A stretch of 64,000 bases of DNA from Cytophagaceae bacterium (GTDB taxonomy: Bacteria; Bacteroidota; Bacteroidia; Cytophagales; Cytophagaceae), in NCBI GenBank assembly GCA_021151805.1, contig JAGKWN010000008.1:1-64000 (forward strand), written 5' to 3'. Under the pieces are notes generated by a model. That model was not told the DNA's origin, did not search any database, and saw only the letters and a program-made list of their open reading frames with translations. Positions 46,375 to 55,465 of the stretch are shown piece by piece. Positions within the stretch are counted from its first letter, which is position 1. Every line of letters starts with the position of its first letter. The translations under genes were made by a program, and so were the position numbers.

Positions 46375-46671
46375 ATGAAAGAAAAAAAGATCACAGAAAA
46401 GCAACCTTTGATAGAAGGCAGCTTTCACCCGGATGAAGCGAATGAAATTATACGTAGCCTGTTTAATTACAAAATTCAGTTCCACACGGTTACTGCACTG
46501 AGTATATGGGTACGTACAGGACAGGACCCACAGTACCATCATAAAAGGAAAAGTGAGCTGGCGCAATCGCTGAAAGAAGTGCTGAAAGTGATTGAACAGG
46601 CTAAGGAAAGTGGCAAGCTGCTTCGTATTGCAAGTAACGTGCAGGTTACAATAACAAATACACCTATCTGA
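46375..46671 (+). CDS. Small helical hypothetical protein B (tandem paralogue)
   Basis: 98 residues. It starts 1 bp after the stop of the first small gene, so translation is probably coupled. Pattern: PLIEGSFHPDEANEIIRSLFNYKIQFH, then a long charged helix (HHKRKSELAQSLKEVLKVIEQAKESGK) and a beta-like end (NVQVTIT). No signal peptide and no Gly-Gly leader motif, so it is not an obvious bacteriocin precursor. Function unknown. Confidence 0.75.
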   Translation: MKEKKITEKQPLIEGSFHPDEANEIIRSLFNYKIQFHTVTALSIWVRTGQDPQYHHKRKSELAQSLKEVLKVIEQAKESGKLLRIASNVQVTITNTPI

Positions 46672-46680
46672 AAATTTTTT

Positions 46681-46708
46681 CCCGGATACCGGAATACTGG
46701 TATCCGGG
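46681..46708 (+). other. GC-rich hairpin between small genes and ABC exporter
   Basis: CCCGGATACC at 46681-46690 pairs perfectly with 46699-46708 (8-nt loop), just after the stop of the second small gene. The T-run lies before, not after, the stem, so it is a poor plus-strand terminator. It may act as an mRNA-stability or partial attenuation element separating the small genes from the transporter genes. Confidence 0.6.
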
Positions 46709-46767
46709 ATTTACTGCTAAGCTTCAAACAAAGTATGGGTTTCATTTATTAAACTATAACTATTGCA

Positions 46768-48966
46768 ATGAATTCCGCAGAGTATACTGCTATACACAAG
46801 CTCTTTCATGAATTGTATAAATCGCCTTTCCGTGAAAAGAAAAGCAGTACAGAGCTATCTTCAAAGCATGCAAAACAGAAATTTTCATTAAACGTTTTTC
46901 TGGATCAGTTGCTTGAAACAGGTGCAGCCTGCCAGCTGGCTTATTTCCGAAACAACATGACGCCTCCCGAAGTACGTAAACTGATTTCAGAAATGCATTT
47001 TCCTATTTTGCTGTTTGCCCACATTGATAATAATCCTGTGCCTGTCATTCTGCACAAGGATGGCAAGAACTGTTTTCAGTATATATTACAAAATGGCTCG
47101 TTCAAAAAGGCTGAAGTAAATGATGACCTTATAAACTTATGTCTTGTTCCTGGCGGTGATTCAATGGCTTCCGCAGACACAGTAATAGTTGTAACCTGCT
47201 TTCCGAATAAATCAGTCTTTTCAGAAGAACCTTCAGAAGGAAGTCAAAACATTGACTCAGCATTACGCACCTTCAATCGTTTCTTTCGTGTATTGCATTC
47301 AGAAAAACGTGAAATAGGGTATCTCTATATCTATGCGGTTATCTCAGGCATCATCGGTTTGTCTTTGCCGCTGGGCGTGCAGAGCATCATTGGTTTTATT
47401 TCCAGCGGTGAAATTTCAACATCTGTAATTGTACTCATATGTCTGATCATTACCGGGATTCTCATTGTTGGAGGTTTGCAAATCATGCAGTTGTGGCTGG
47501 TTGAACATATACAGCAACGCATCTTTACAAAAACCGCATTTGATTTTGCTTTCCGCATTCCTAAAATCAAAATTGAATCTGTACTGAAATACTACCCGCC
47601 TGAACTGATGAATCGATTCTTTGATATCATTACACTACAAAAGGGATTAGCAAAGATGCTGCTTGAATTTTCGGCTGCCTTGTTACAGATTATTTTCGGA
47701 CTGATCCTACTGTCGCTTTATCATTCTTCCTTTATATTCTTCGGAATGTTTCTGGTGGTTGTGCTGGCACTTATCATCCGTATTACAGGACGCAAAGGAT
47801 TAAAGACAAGTCTGAAGGAATCAAAATACAAATATCAGGTTGCTAACTGGCTCGAAGAAATCGCACGCTCTGTCAGCACATTCAAGCTTGCTGGTTACGC
47901 CAATCTTCCTATGGAAAAAACAGATCAGTATGTAAGCGGTTATTTATACGCCCGGAAAGACCATTTCAGAATTCTTGTAATCCAGTACATTGGCTTTATA
48001 GGATTCAAGACGCTGGTTACAGGAGGCCTGCTTATTATCGGATGCGTACTGCTGATTGAAAAACAAATTAACATCGGACAGTTTGTTGCTTCAGAGATCA
48101 TCATTATCCTGATCATGAATGCCGTTGAAAAAATTATTATCCAGCTTGATACTGTTTACGATGTGCTTACCAGCATTGAAAAAATAGGAATGGTTACCGA
48201 CCTACCCATTGAAGTACCCACAGGCATAGACCTTCGCCATATCTCCGCCGATAAAGGTCTTGGCATTACTATCAGAAACCTCACTTACAAATACCCGGCA
48301 GAGCCCGGTTACATTCTTAAAGGTATAGACCTGGATGTGCAGCCTTCAGAACGCATATGCCTGTCGGGTTACAGTAGTTCAGGAAAGACAACTTTCGTAA
48401 ACATCATGCTTGGATTCCTGACCTCGTATGAAGGCCTGATTGCTTACAACAATATATCCCTGCGAAACATCAACAAGAACAGCCTGGTAAGTATAACCGG
48501 TGATAATGTTTCACAGGAAGACCTTTTTGATGGGTCGCTGATTGAGAACATTACACTAGGACGTACACATATTTATCTGGAAGATGTGCTGTGGGCAATT
48601 GAATGCGTTGGTCTGGAACATTTTGTACAATCCCAGCCGGAAGGCCTCCATACACATCTGGTCAATGGAAAGCTAGGCATATCTGAAAGTGTGGCACGCA
48701 AAATTATTCTTGCCAGAAGTATTGTAAGTAAGCCAAGGCTGCTTATTCTGGAAGACTTCATGCTGGGTATGGAAAAGGAAACAAAAGTTAAACTGCTGGC
48801 TGTGCTATCGGATCCGGCTCATAAATGGACACTCATTGTTATTTCCAACGACCCGGATATTATGCGACTCAGCAACCGCACATTCATCATGAAAGAAGGC
48901 CGCATTCTTTGTAGCGGCAGTTATGATGAGATTAAACAGAACTTTCACTTTAACGATCTTATCTGA
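46768..48966 (+). CDS. ABC exporter (T1SS-type, C39-like N-terminus) with degenerate ATPase motifs
   Basis: 732 residues. The N-terminal ~190 resemble the inactive C39-like domain of RTX-type exporters (FPILLFAHIDNNPVPVIL), without a catalytic Cys. Membrane domain with about six helices at roughly 195-480, then a nucleotide-binding domain. Walker A is intact (GYSSSGKT, 534-541), but the signature LSGGQ reads GISES (637-641), Walker B ends LILED (Glu662-Asp663 in place of Asp-Glu) and the H-loop His is Asn694. If it is a homodimer, both ATP sites are abnormal. The stop overlaps the HlyD ATG (TGATG). Confidence 0.85.
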   Translation: MNSAEYTAIHKLFHELYKSPFREKKSSTELSSKHAKQKFSLNVFLDQLLETGAACQLAYFRNNMTPPEVRKLISEMHFPILLFAHIDNNPVPVILHKDGKNCFQYILQNGSFKKAEVNDDLINLCLVPGGDSMASADTVIVVTCFPNKSVFSEEPSEGSQNIDSALRTFNRFFRVLHSEKREIGYLYIYAVISGIIGLSLPLGVQSIIGFISSGEISTSVIVLICLIITGILIVGGLQIMQLWLVEHIQQRIFTKTAFDFAFRIPKIKIESVLKYYPPELMNRFFDIITLQKGLAKMLLEFSAALLQIIFGLILLSLYHSSFIFFGMFLVVVLALIIRITGRKGLKTSLKESKYKYQVANWLEEIARSVSTFKLAGYANLPMEKTDQYVSGYLYARKDHFRILVIQYIGFIGFKTLVTGGLLIIGCVLLIEKQINIGQFVASEIIIILIMNAVEKIIIQLDTVYDVLTSIEKIGMVTDLPIEVPTGIDLRHISADKGLGITIRNLTYKYPAEPGYILKGIDLDVQPSERICLSGYSSSGKTTFVNIMLGFLTSYEGLIAYNNISLRNINKNSLVSITGDNVSQEDLFDGSLIENITLGRTHIYLEDVLWAIECVGLEHFVQSQPEGLHTHLVNGKLGISESVARKIILARSIVSKPRLLILEDFMLGMEKETKVKLLAVLSDPAHKWTLIVISNDPDIMRLSNRTFIMKEGRILCSGSYDEIKQNFHFNDLI

Positions 48967-50330
48967 TGCATACAAACCTGTATTCACCTTCTTTAGCTGA
49001 ACATGAAAAGCTGCAGGCAGTGCGCCTGGTGTATACACCTTCCCTGCCCCACAAGCTTGCCTGGTGGTGCGGCAGTCTTTTCATGCTGCTTGTCATTTCA
49101 TTGTTCCTTCCATGGACACAGAATATTTCTTCAAGAGGAGTAATCAATTCATTCAACCCTGCAGACCGCCCTCAGACAATTCAGTCTACCATCGCCGGAA
49201 GAATTGAGATGTGGCATGTCAGAGAAGGGCAGGCAATTAAAAAAGGTGATACGATACTGCGGCTCTCCGAAATTAAAGACAAATATTTTGACCCCGCTTT
49301 ACTGCCGCGAATGAATGAACAGATTCAATCCAAAGAAGACGCCCTGGCTGCTTCCAGAGGAAAAATCCTTTCTTTAAGCAAGCAGGTAGAAGCGTTAAAA
49401 TCAGGCCTGGCATTCAGCCTTTCAAAAGCAAGAAATAAAGTAAACCAGTCGGTGTTGAAAGTGCAGAGTGACAGCATGGATCTGCAGGCTGTAAGAATAG
49501 AAAATAAAATTGCAGCAGACCAGTTTGAGCGGCAGCAGAAATTATACAACCAGGGACTCAAATCTCTCACCGAACTTGAACAGCGTAAACTTAAACTACA
49601 GGAAACTTCAGCAAAAGCCGTAAGCATAGAGAACAAATACAATGCTTCACGCAACGAACTTGCTAATGCAAGGCTGGAATTATTTGCATTGCAAGCCGAA
49701 TACCAGGACAAGATTGCCAAAGCCGAATCAGAGATGAACAGTACGATGTCATATATTTACAATGCTGAAGCAGAAATCTCAAAAATGCGAAATGAATATT
49801 CAAATGTTGAGATCAGAAATTCCTTCTACTATATCACTTCACCCCAGGATGGTTGTGTAATCAAGGCACAGAAACAGGGTATTGGTGAAACAGTGAAAGA
49901 AGGCGAAGCAGTTGTTACCATCATGGCATTAAATCCGGATCTCGCGGTTGAATTGTATGTGAAGCCGATGGATGTTTCACTTCTTAAACCAGGCAGCAGA
50001 ATCCGTCTGCAGTTTGATGGATGGCCTGCATTTGTTTTTTCAGGCTGGCCCGATGTAGGCTTCGGCACTTTCGGCGGCAAGGTAGCGGTGATTGACAATA
50101 TAGATACCGATGGCAAATACCGTGTGCTGGTGGTGCCTGATGAAAGCCAGGCACCATGGCCTGCAACACTGCGTGTAGGTACAGGCGCAGCTGGCTGGGC
50201 TATGTTGAATGATGTGCCGTTATACTATGAAATATGGCGGCAGATGAATGGTTTTCCGCCGGATTATACAGGCAATATGCCGTCAGGAAAAAATAAAAAG
50301 GCTAACGTCAAAAAAGAATCTGAACAATAA
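48966..50330 (+). CDS. HlyD-family periplasmic adaptor
   Basis: 454 residues with one N-terminal membrane helix (about 35-55), a biotinyl-lipoyl-like half (RPQTIQSTIAGRIEMWHVREGQAIKKGDTIL), a long coiled coil (about 110-285) and the second half plus beta-barrel (SPQDGCVIKAQKQGIGETVKEGEAVVTI). It joins the inner-membrane ABC protein to a TolC-type channel. It starts in the TGATG overlap with the ABC gene. Confidence 0.9.
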   Translation: MHTNLYSPSLAEHEKLQAVRLVYTPSLPHKLAWWCGSLFMLLVISLFLPWTQNISSRGVINSFNPADRPQTIQSTIAGRIEMWHVREGQAIKKGDTILRLSEIKDKYFDPALLPRMNEQIQSKEDALAASRGKILSLSKQVEALKSGLAFSLSKARNKVNQSVLKVQSDSMDLQAVRIENKIAADQFERQQKLYNQGLKSLTELEQRKLKLQETSAKAVSIENKYNASRNELANARLELFALQAEYQDKIAKAESEMNSTMSYIYNAEAEISKMRNEYSNVEIRNSFYYITSPQDGCVIKAQKQGIGETVKEGEAVVTIMALNPDLAVELYVKPMDVSLLKPGSRIRLQFDGWPAFVFSGWPDVGFGTFGGKVAVIDNIDTDGKYRVLVVPDESQAPWPATLRVGTGAAGWAMLNDVPLYYEIWRQMNGFPPDYTGNMPSGKNKKANVKKESEQ

Positions 50331-50331
50331 T

Positions 50332-51744
50332 ATGCCAGCAATACTCCATAAAATGATCGCGTTGATATGCATCATTATAAGTGTCAGACTGCATGCGCAA
50401 GACAGCATACAGGTATTAACCTGCGAAGAATTTTTTGTGTTGATAGAAAGCAATCACCCGGTAGCCCGCCAGGCGTCTTTACTTCCTGAAAGCGCGCGCT
50501 ATGAAATCAGATCTGTAAGAGGCGTCTTTGATCCGAAGCTCAACGCAGAATTTTATCAAAAAGAATATCTCTCAAAAGAATATTACACGCTTTCTGATAA
50601 TTACCTGCGAATACCTACATGGGTGGGAATTGATATTAAAGCAGGTTATGAACGTAATACCGGAGACTTTGTTAATGGAGAACACCTGACACCTGAAGCC
50701 GGACTCACCTATCTGGGATTGTCTGTACCCATTGGCCAGGGAATGATTATTGATGAACGCCGTGCCCAACTCCGGCAGGCCCAGCAGCTAAAACAGATTG
50801 CTGAAGCAGAAAAGATAAAACTCATCAATAAGCTGCTGCTGCAGGCGGCTAAAGACTATTGGGACTGGATGTTTTATTACAACAAACTCATACTTGTTCA
50901 GCAAAGTTTTGACGCAGCGTCTTTGAGATACGAAGGAATAAAGACAAGAGCAGAGAATGGAGATCTTGCTGCCATTGATACAACTGAAGCGGCTGTGCAG
51001 GTACAGAACTTCCGGATCATGCTGGCTGCAGCAAATGTAGAATACAGTAATGCCAGTATTATTGTGTCGAATTACCTGTGGACAGAAGATGGTTTTCCGC
51101 TGGAAATAACACCGAAGCTTATTCCTTCAGAGCATGCTGGCGTTTCACCTCTGATGACTGAACAGGTTGAAACACTCGTGGAGCGTGCCGCAACCCATCC
51201 TGAAATGTTGAAGCTCGATGCAAAAATTAAACAGCTTGAAACCGAACGTATGCTGCGTGCTGATAAATTCAAACCAAAACTATCCATCGAATATAACGTG
51301 CTGCGGCAAGGTTTTCCCGGCAGTGGAAATACCCTCAGCTTTCCTTACATGAGTGATAACTATAAGTTTGGTGCAACGGTAAGCTATCCATTGTTTTTAC
51401 GCCAGGAACGTGGAAAGATGCAGCTGACAAAAATTAAAATACAGGAAGCAAATTTTGAACGGATGCAGGCCAACCGTGAAATCACAAACCGGATACGTAC
51501 TTCTATAAATGAATGGCAGGCCGCAGAGCTTCAGGTGAAGCTACAAAAAGAACTTGTAAAAAGTATGGAAGTTCTTACAGAAGCAGAACGGATTCGTTTT
51601 GAAAACGGTGAAAGTTCAGTTTTCCTGATAAACACACGGGAGTTAGCCTTGATTACAAGTGAACTGAAATTGTATGAACTGAAAGCAAAGGCTGCCAAAT
51701 CTGCCGCACATGTGCAATGGTCGGTAGGTTCAATGACACAGTAA
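50332..51744 (+). CDS. TolC-family outer-membrane channel protein
   Basis: 470 residues from the ATG at 50332, chosen because it directly follows the HlyD stop and begins a clean signal peptide (MIALICIIISVRLHAQ); a longer frame from 50248 would overlap HlyD. The mature part is long helical repeats typical of the outer-membrane efflux family (LTEAERIRFENGESSVFLINTRELALI). With the ABC and HlyD proteins it completes a type I secretion-like export channel. Confidence 0.9.
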   Translation: MPAILHKMIALICIIISVRLHAQDSIQVLTCEEFFVLIESNHPVARQASLLPESARYEIRSVRGVFDPKLNAEFYQKEYLSKEYYTLSDNYLRIPTWVGIDIKAGYERNTGDFVNGEHLTPEAGLTYLGLSVPIGQGMIIDERRAQLRQAQQLKQIAEAEKIKLINKLLLQAAKDYWDWMFYYNKLILVQQSFDAASLRYEGIKTRAENGDLAAIDTTEAAVQVQNFRIMLAAANVEYSNASIIVSNYLWTEDGFPLEITPKLIPSEHAGVSPLMTEQVETLVERAATHPEMLKLDAKIKQLETERMLRADKFKPKLSIEYNVLRQGFPGSGNTLSFPYMSDNYKFGATVSYPLFLRQERGKMQLTKIKIQEANFERMQANREITNRIRTSINEWQAAELQVKLQKELVKSMEVLTEAERIRFENGESSVFLINTRELALITSELKLYELKAKAAKSAAHVQWSVGSMTQ

Positions 51745-51931
51745 TATTCAATGGTATAATCAAAAATAAATGGTCTGCCTATTATACACGCTTTTCTGTG
51801 TACTTGTCATAAAAATAATTCCGGCTACGAAAAACAGGTTGCACTGCACTTAACACACCCTGTAACAGCGTAAAACAATTTGAATATTTCTTAATATTAA
51901 TATATTGCACAAATATTAACTATCTCTGATT

Positions 51932-52771
51932 ATGGAAAAAGTTTGGTTTATAACAGGCTGCTCAACAGGCTTCGGTCGCGCACTGGCAAGCCATGTGTTA
52001 AGCATTGGTCACAACGTGGTTGTAACGGCGCGTAAGATTACAGACATCAGTGATCTGGTTGTTGGTCATGAGGCCCGGGCATTAGCTTTATCCCTCGACG
52101 TTACAAAACCTGAGCAGATCACCGCTGCAGTGAGCCAAGCCGTCGAGCGCTTCGGCCGTATTGATGTGCTGGTTAATAATGCCGGTATCGGGTATTTTGG
52201 CGCCGTTGAAGAAAGTGAAGACGAGGCTGTACGGAAAATGTTTGAAATCAATTTCTTTGGTTTAGGCAACATGACGAAAGCTGTATTACCAATCATGCGC
52301 AAACAGCGCAGCGGTCATATCATCAACATTTCCTCTGTGGGTGGTTTGGTTGCTTTCCCTGCGTTGGGATATTACAATGCAAGCAAGTTTGCGGTGGATG
52401 GTTTATCCGAATCGCTTTCAAAAGAAGTGGCGCATCTAGGCATACATGTTACCATTGTAGCGCCAAGCGGCTTCCGTACCGACTGGGCCGGCCGTTCGGC
52501 AGAGAACAGTAAAATCGTGATTGCAGATTATGCAGACACTGCCGGTGCTAATAAATCCTTCATCCGCGGTTATAGCGGCAACCAGCCGGGCGACCCCAAA
52601 CGTGCCGCACAGGCAATTGTCAAAGCAGTAGAATCCAAAGAACCTCCTTTGCGTTTATTACTGGGCGCTGCAGCACTTAAAGGCGCTACAGCCAAATTGG
52701 ATGTGCTGAAAAAAGATTACGATGCATGGAGCGAAACTACGGTGTGGGCAGATAATCCGAAGGGCGAGTGA
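51932..52771 (+). CDS. Short-chain dehydrogenase/reductase
   Basis: 279-residue classical SDR: TGCSTGFG cofactor motif (about 8-15), NNAGIG, catalytic Ser in NISSVGG and YxxxK in YNASK. It is similar to oxidoreductases of the YbbO/retinol-dehydrogenase-like kind; the substrate is unknown. Stands alone, 187 bp after the TolC gene, and is followed by a terminator. Confidence 0.92.
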   Translation: MEKVWFITGCSTGFGRALASHVLSIGHNVVVTARKITDISDLVVGHEARALALSLDVTKPEQITAAVSQAVERFGRIDVLVNNAGIGYFGAVEESEDEAVRKMFEINFFGLGNMTKAVLPIMRKQRSGHIINISSVGGLVAFPALGYYNASKFAVDGLSESLSKEVAHLGIHVTIVAPSGFRTDWAGRSAENSKIVIADYADTAGANKSFIRGYSGNQPGDPKRAAQAIVKAVESKEPPLRLLLGAAALKGATAKLDVLKKDYDAWSETTVWADNPKGE

Positions 52772-52916
52772 TTATGAATATGATCCGCAGGGGCGGAATG
52801 AATTCTTGACAACATGCTTAAAATAAACCTTCCATAAATAATACTTGTACTTCAAACGCTCCAAGGGTTTAATTCAATAAATGCTTAGCCAACGAAATTC
52901 TGATAAAATTCATCAA

Positions 52917-52959
52917 ATAAAAAAGCGCATCATGTTATATACATGAATGCGCTTTTTTT
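52917..52959. terminator. Bidirectional hairpin terminator
   Basis: A stem with one bulged base: A-rich run plus GCGCATCATG on the left and CATGAATGCGC plus T7 on the right (left arm about 52917-52934, right arm about 52942-52959). It lies between the convergent SDR and alpha/beta-hydrolase genes. Confidence 0.8.
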
Positions 52960-53064
52960 ATACACTGGCACTGAATACTTCCCCCACATTATACTCCGGC
53001 TACTCTCTCACAGTGGCTTTCCGGGGATAAGTCTTTCAGTTAGATAAAAAATATTTGTAAGGTT

Positions 53065-53922
53065 TTATGGCATTTTAGAAATCAGCAAATTGATATTCGC
53101 CATCAGGTCTTGAGGATCATCGATCATAACCATGTGCCCTGAATTTGGTAGCGCTACATGAGTAAAATCTGTTACACCATTTTTTAACGTTTCATGTCCA
53201 TCATACCAATTCTGGCGATCAGCAGCCGTGACTGGTGTATCTGCTTTCGTTGCCGTTAGTACAATGACAGGTATATCCGGTAAATTGCCAAGCGTAGCCA
53301 TATAGTCCAGATCTTCCAACCATTCCCTGGCTTCCAATGTTGCACCAAAGGTTAGGCCGTAAGAACTCCAATAATCATACATCGCATCTTCATCTGCTTG
53401 TGTTGGTTTCGTGTACGTTTTTTCATACACTTCATTCGAAGGATCAACCAGTAGTAAGCCTGCCATCCGGGTTGGATTTTTAATGGCCCAGTCTCTTACA
53501 ATAAAACCACCTAATGAATGGCCAACAAGTATTACTTTTCGCCCCTGAGCAAACGTATCTATAACACCCGTCAGTTCACTTTGTAATTGGTTGATGTTTC
53601 GGGGAACAGGTCCTTTGTATTCTGATTGTCCGCGATAGGCGCGGTCATAAGTAACAACATCCATACGTTGACTTGTTTTCATTACAATATCATTCGTATT
53701 CCAGATCATATGGTCATCTCCTAAACCCGATTCAAAAACAACTAAATATTTTGAATGTTGAATAATTGAGAATGCAGCCAATTTATGCGTTCCCAAATCA
53801 ACATAAGATTGTTTCAGTATGGCGCCTGCGGCAGGCGTAAGCGGAGGTCCTGGACTGCAAGCAGCCATTGATAGAATTACAAGCACCGTGAAAAGCATAA
53901 CTCTCATTTTCTTCATTTCCAT
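53065..53922 (-). CDS. Alpha/beta-hydrolase lipoprotein
   Basis: 285 residues. Lipobox MAAC (Cys about 22) predicts lipid attachment at the envelope. The alpha/beta-hydrolase core has the nucleophile elbow GHSLGG, an acidic residue in LLVDPS and the catalytic His in NSGHMVMID. Probably an esterase-like enzyme; substrate unknown. Several Met codons near the start; I used the first (53922). Confidence 0.87.
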   Translation of the reverse strand: MEMKKMRVMLFTVLVILSMAACSPGPPLTPAAGAILKQSYVDLGTHKLAAFSIIQHSKYLVVFESGLGDDHMIWNTNDIVMKTSQRMDVVTYDRAYRGQSEYKGPVPRNINQLQSELTGVIDTFAQGRKVILVGHSLGGFIVRDWAIKNPTRMAGLLLVDPSNEVYEKTYTKPTQADEDAMYDYWSSYGLTFGATLEAREWLEDLDYMATLGNLPDIPVIVLTATKADTPVTAADRQNWYDGHETLKNGVTDFTHVALPNSGHMVMIDDPQDLMANINLLISKMP

Positions 53923-54070
53923 AGATCTGGGATTTTAAATAGTCTCATTTACAACGTAAAACTATCTAAACCGGCATCAACGGACTTTTCGGTTTTAAAA
54001 TTTGACTTTACAATTCGCCAAAACTGATTTATAAAATTCAAAAAAAGGTTTACAGTTCTTAAAAAATGGG

Positions 54071-55174
54071 CTAATTTTTAAATTCTCCGGGGGCCTGCTT
54101 TACAATTTCCTTGAAAACTCTATTAAAACTTGATGGAGAATTAAAACCTGTTTTGTAAGCAATTTCAGATATGGAGTAAGAAGAATTTTTGAGATATAGT
54201 TTAGCAGCCTCAATTCGGGTATGGTTTAAAAAAGCTTTAAACGACATGCCTACATGCTCTTTTAGTATTTCCCCTATTTTATATTCCGGAACCTGTAAAT
54301 AATTGGCAAGATCAATTGCCTTTAACTCACTGTTTGAATAATGTTCTGATATAAATGTGTGGATCAGATTTTTTAAATCACGGCTTTCTGTTTCAAAATC
54401 AAAATCATCTGAATACTTTATGGTCAGCTGTATTCTTTTTTGTTTTTGGTATAATATAAGGTGTATTCCCAAAAACAGAGTCAACACAACTCCGGCAAAA
54501 ATGGTCAGCTTTGTAAATAAGCCACTATAATCGCCAACCAATGAAAGCTTTGTAATTTTAAATTCCCGTTCCTGACCAACAATAAAACCCGGATCGCTGA
54601 AAATGGATATATAGCCAACATAATTTATATCCCACGATTTGATGTCCGACTCAGCAATGTGATTATTGGTGTACCACCATTCCGGAATAGAATTAAAACT
54701 ATTGAATGGAATTTCCAACGCATTTTCACCTTGCTCAACGATATAAATATTATGGTATAATGGAGCTACATTTCTGGTGATTGAATCGCTGATTCCTTCT
54801 TTCAAATTATAAATGCGCATTGCCAGCCGCTGCTTTTCCTGGGTAAAAATCTGTATTTCCAGCTTGTAATTTTTTAAACTGAAAAATGCATTATCGGCCC
54901 TTCTGATCTGAATACCTGCATAAGGATATTGTAATCCTTTTTCCAGCCGGCATTTAAATATCATTTCATCCTTGGTTCGGGAAATAAGTTCTGATTTTGA
55001 ATTTCCCCGATCCCAGGCATCAGAAAACGTTTCAATCAGATACTCCGGTGAAGCCAGTATATTTATGGTTTCTTTTTTATAAAATAAAAATACCACAAGG
55101 CTGCTTATCAGTAAAAATACAACAACCACGATCAACTGAATACGCAATTGCTTTTTATTAAAATATTCCTTCAA
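54071..55174 (-). CDS. Membrane-anchored AraC-family regulator with extracytoplasmic sensor domain
   Basis: 367 residues: TM1 (about 12-30), an extracytoplasmic beta-rich domain (about 35-215, CBM11-like in appearance), TM2 (about 222-242), then a cytoplasmic AraC-type HTH (ISEIAYKTGFNSPSSFNRVFKEIVKQAPGEF). It has no kinase part. The start appears to be TTG at 55174, as no ATG occurs before an upstream in-frame stop near 55222. It lies divergently upstream of the TonB-dependent receptor gene and may regulate it. Confidence 0.82.
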   Translation of the reverse strand: MKEYFNKKQLRIQLIVVVVFLLISSLVVFLFYKKETINILASPEYLIETFSDAWDRGNSKSELISRTKDEMIFKCRLEKGLQYPYAGIQIRRADNAFFSLKNYKLEIQIFTQEKQRLAMRIYNLKEGISDSITRNVAPLYHNIYIVEQGENALEIPFNSFNSIPEWWYTNNHIAESDIKSWDINYVGYISIFSDPGFIVGQEREFKITKLSLVGDYSGLFTKLTIFAGVVLTLFLGIHLILYQKQKRIQLTIKYSDDFDFETESRDLKNLIHTFISEHYSNSELKAIDLANYLQVPEYKIGEILKEHVGMSFKAFLNHTRIEAAKLYLKNSSYSISEIAYKTGFNSPSSFNRVFKEIVKQAPGEFKN

Positions 55175-55465
55175 CAGATTTGGTAATTTATGGTTGAGCG
55201 TGCCAAGGCAATTGCAATTTAATTATAATTATATTTAAAAGGCATTTCTAATTTGAAAAATGAACTTCGCTTACATTTCACCCTTGGAGGGTTTGCTGGT
55301 TCAAATGATGCGTTGGCGAGCAGCAAAAAAAGTATCTCTAACGAGCTGTGTGAGAAAGAACTTGTTCAAATTTACCAAAATTACGTACAAACACTTTAAA
55401 TACCATTAAATAAATAAGTATTTATACGTAATTATGCATCGTTATCCAAAATTAAGCATAGCGAA
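55175..55465. other. Divergent intergenic region upstream of TonB receptor
   Basis: 291 bp between the AraC-type regulator and the TonB-receptor gene. It contains a short ACCCT-TGG-AGGGT hairpin (55280-55292) but no gene and no exact TAnnTTTG box I could place. Regulatory sites for both genes are expected here. Confidence 0.45.

Noticed and set aside
46131..46671. Bacteriocin precursors exported by the adjacent ABC system
   Set aside because: Neither small protein has a Gly-Gly leader or Cys-rich core, and the exporter lacks a catalytic C39 cysteine. Cargo identity stays open.
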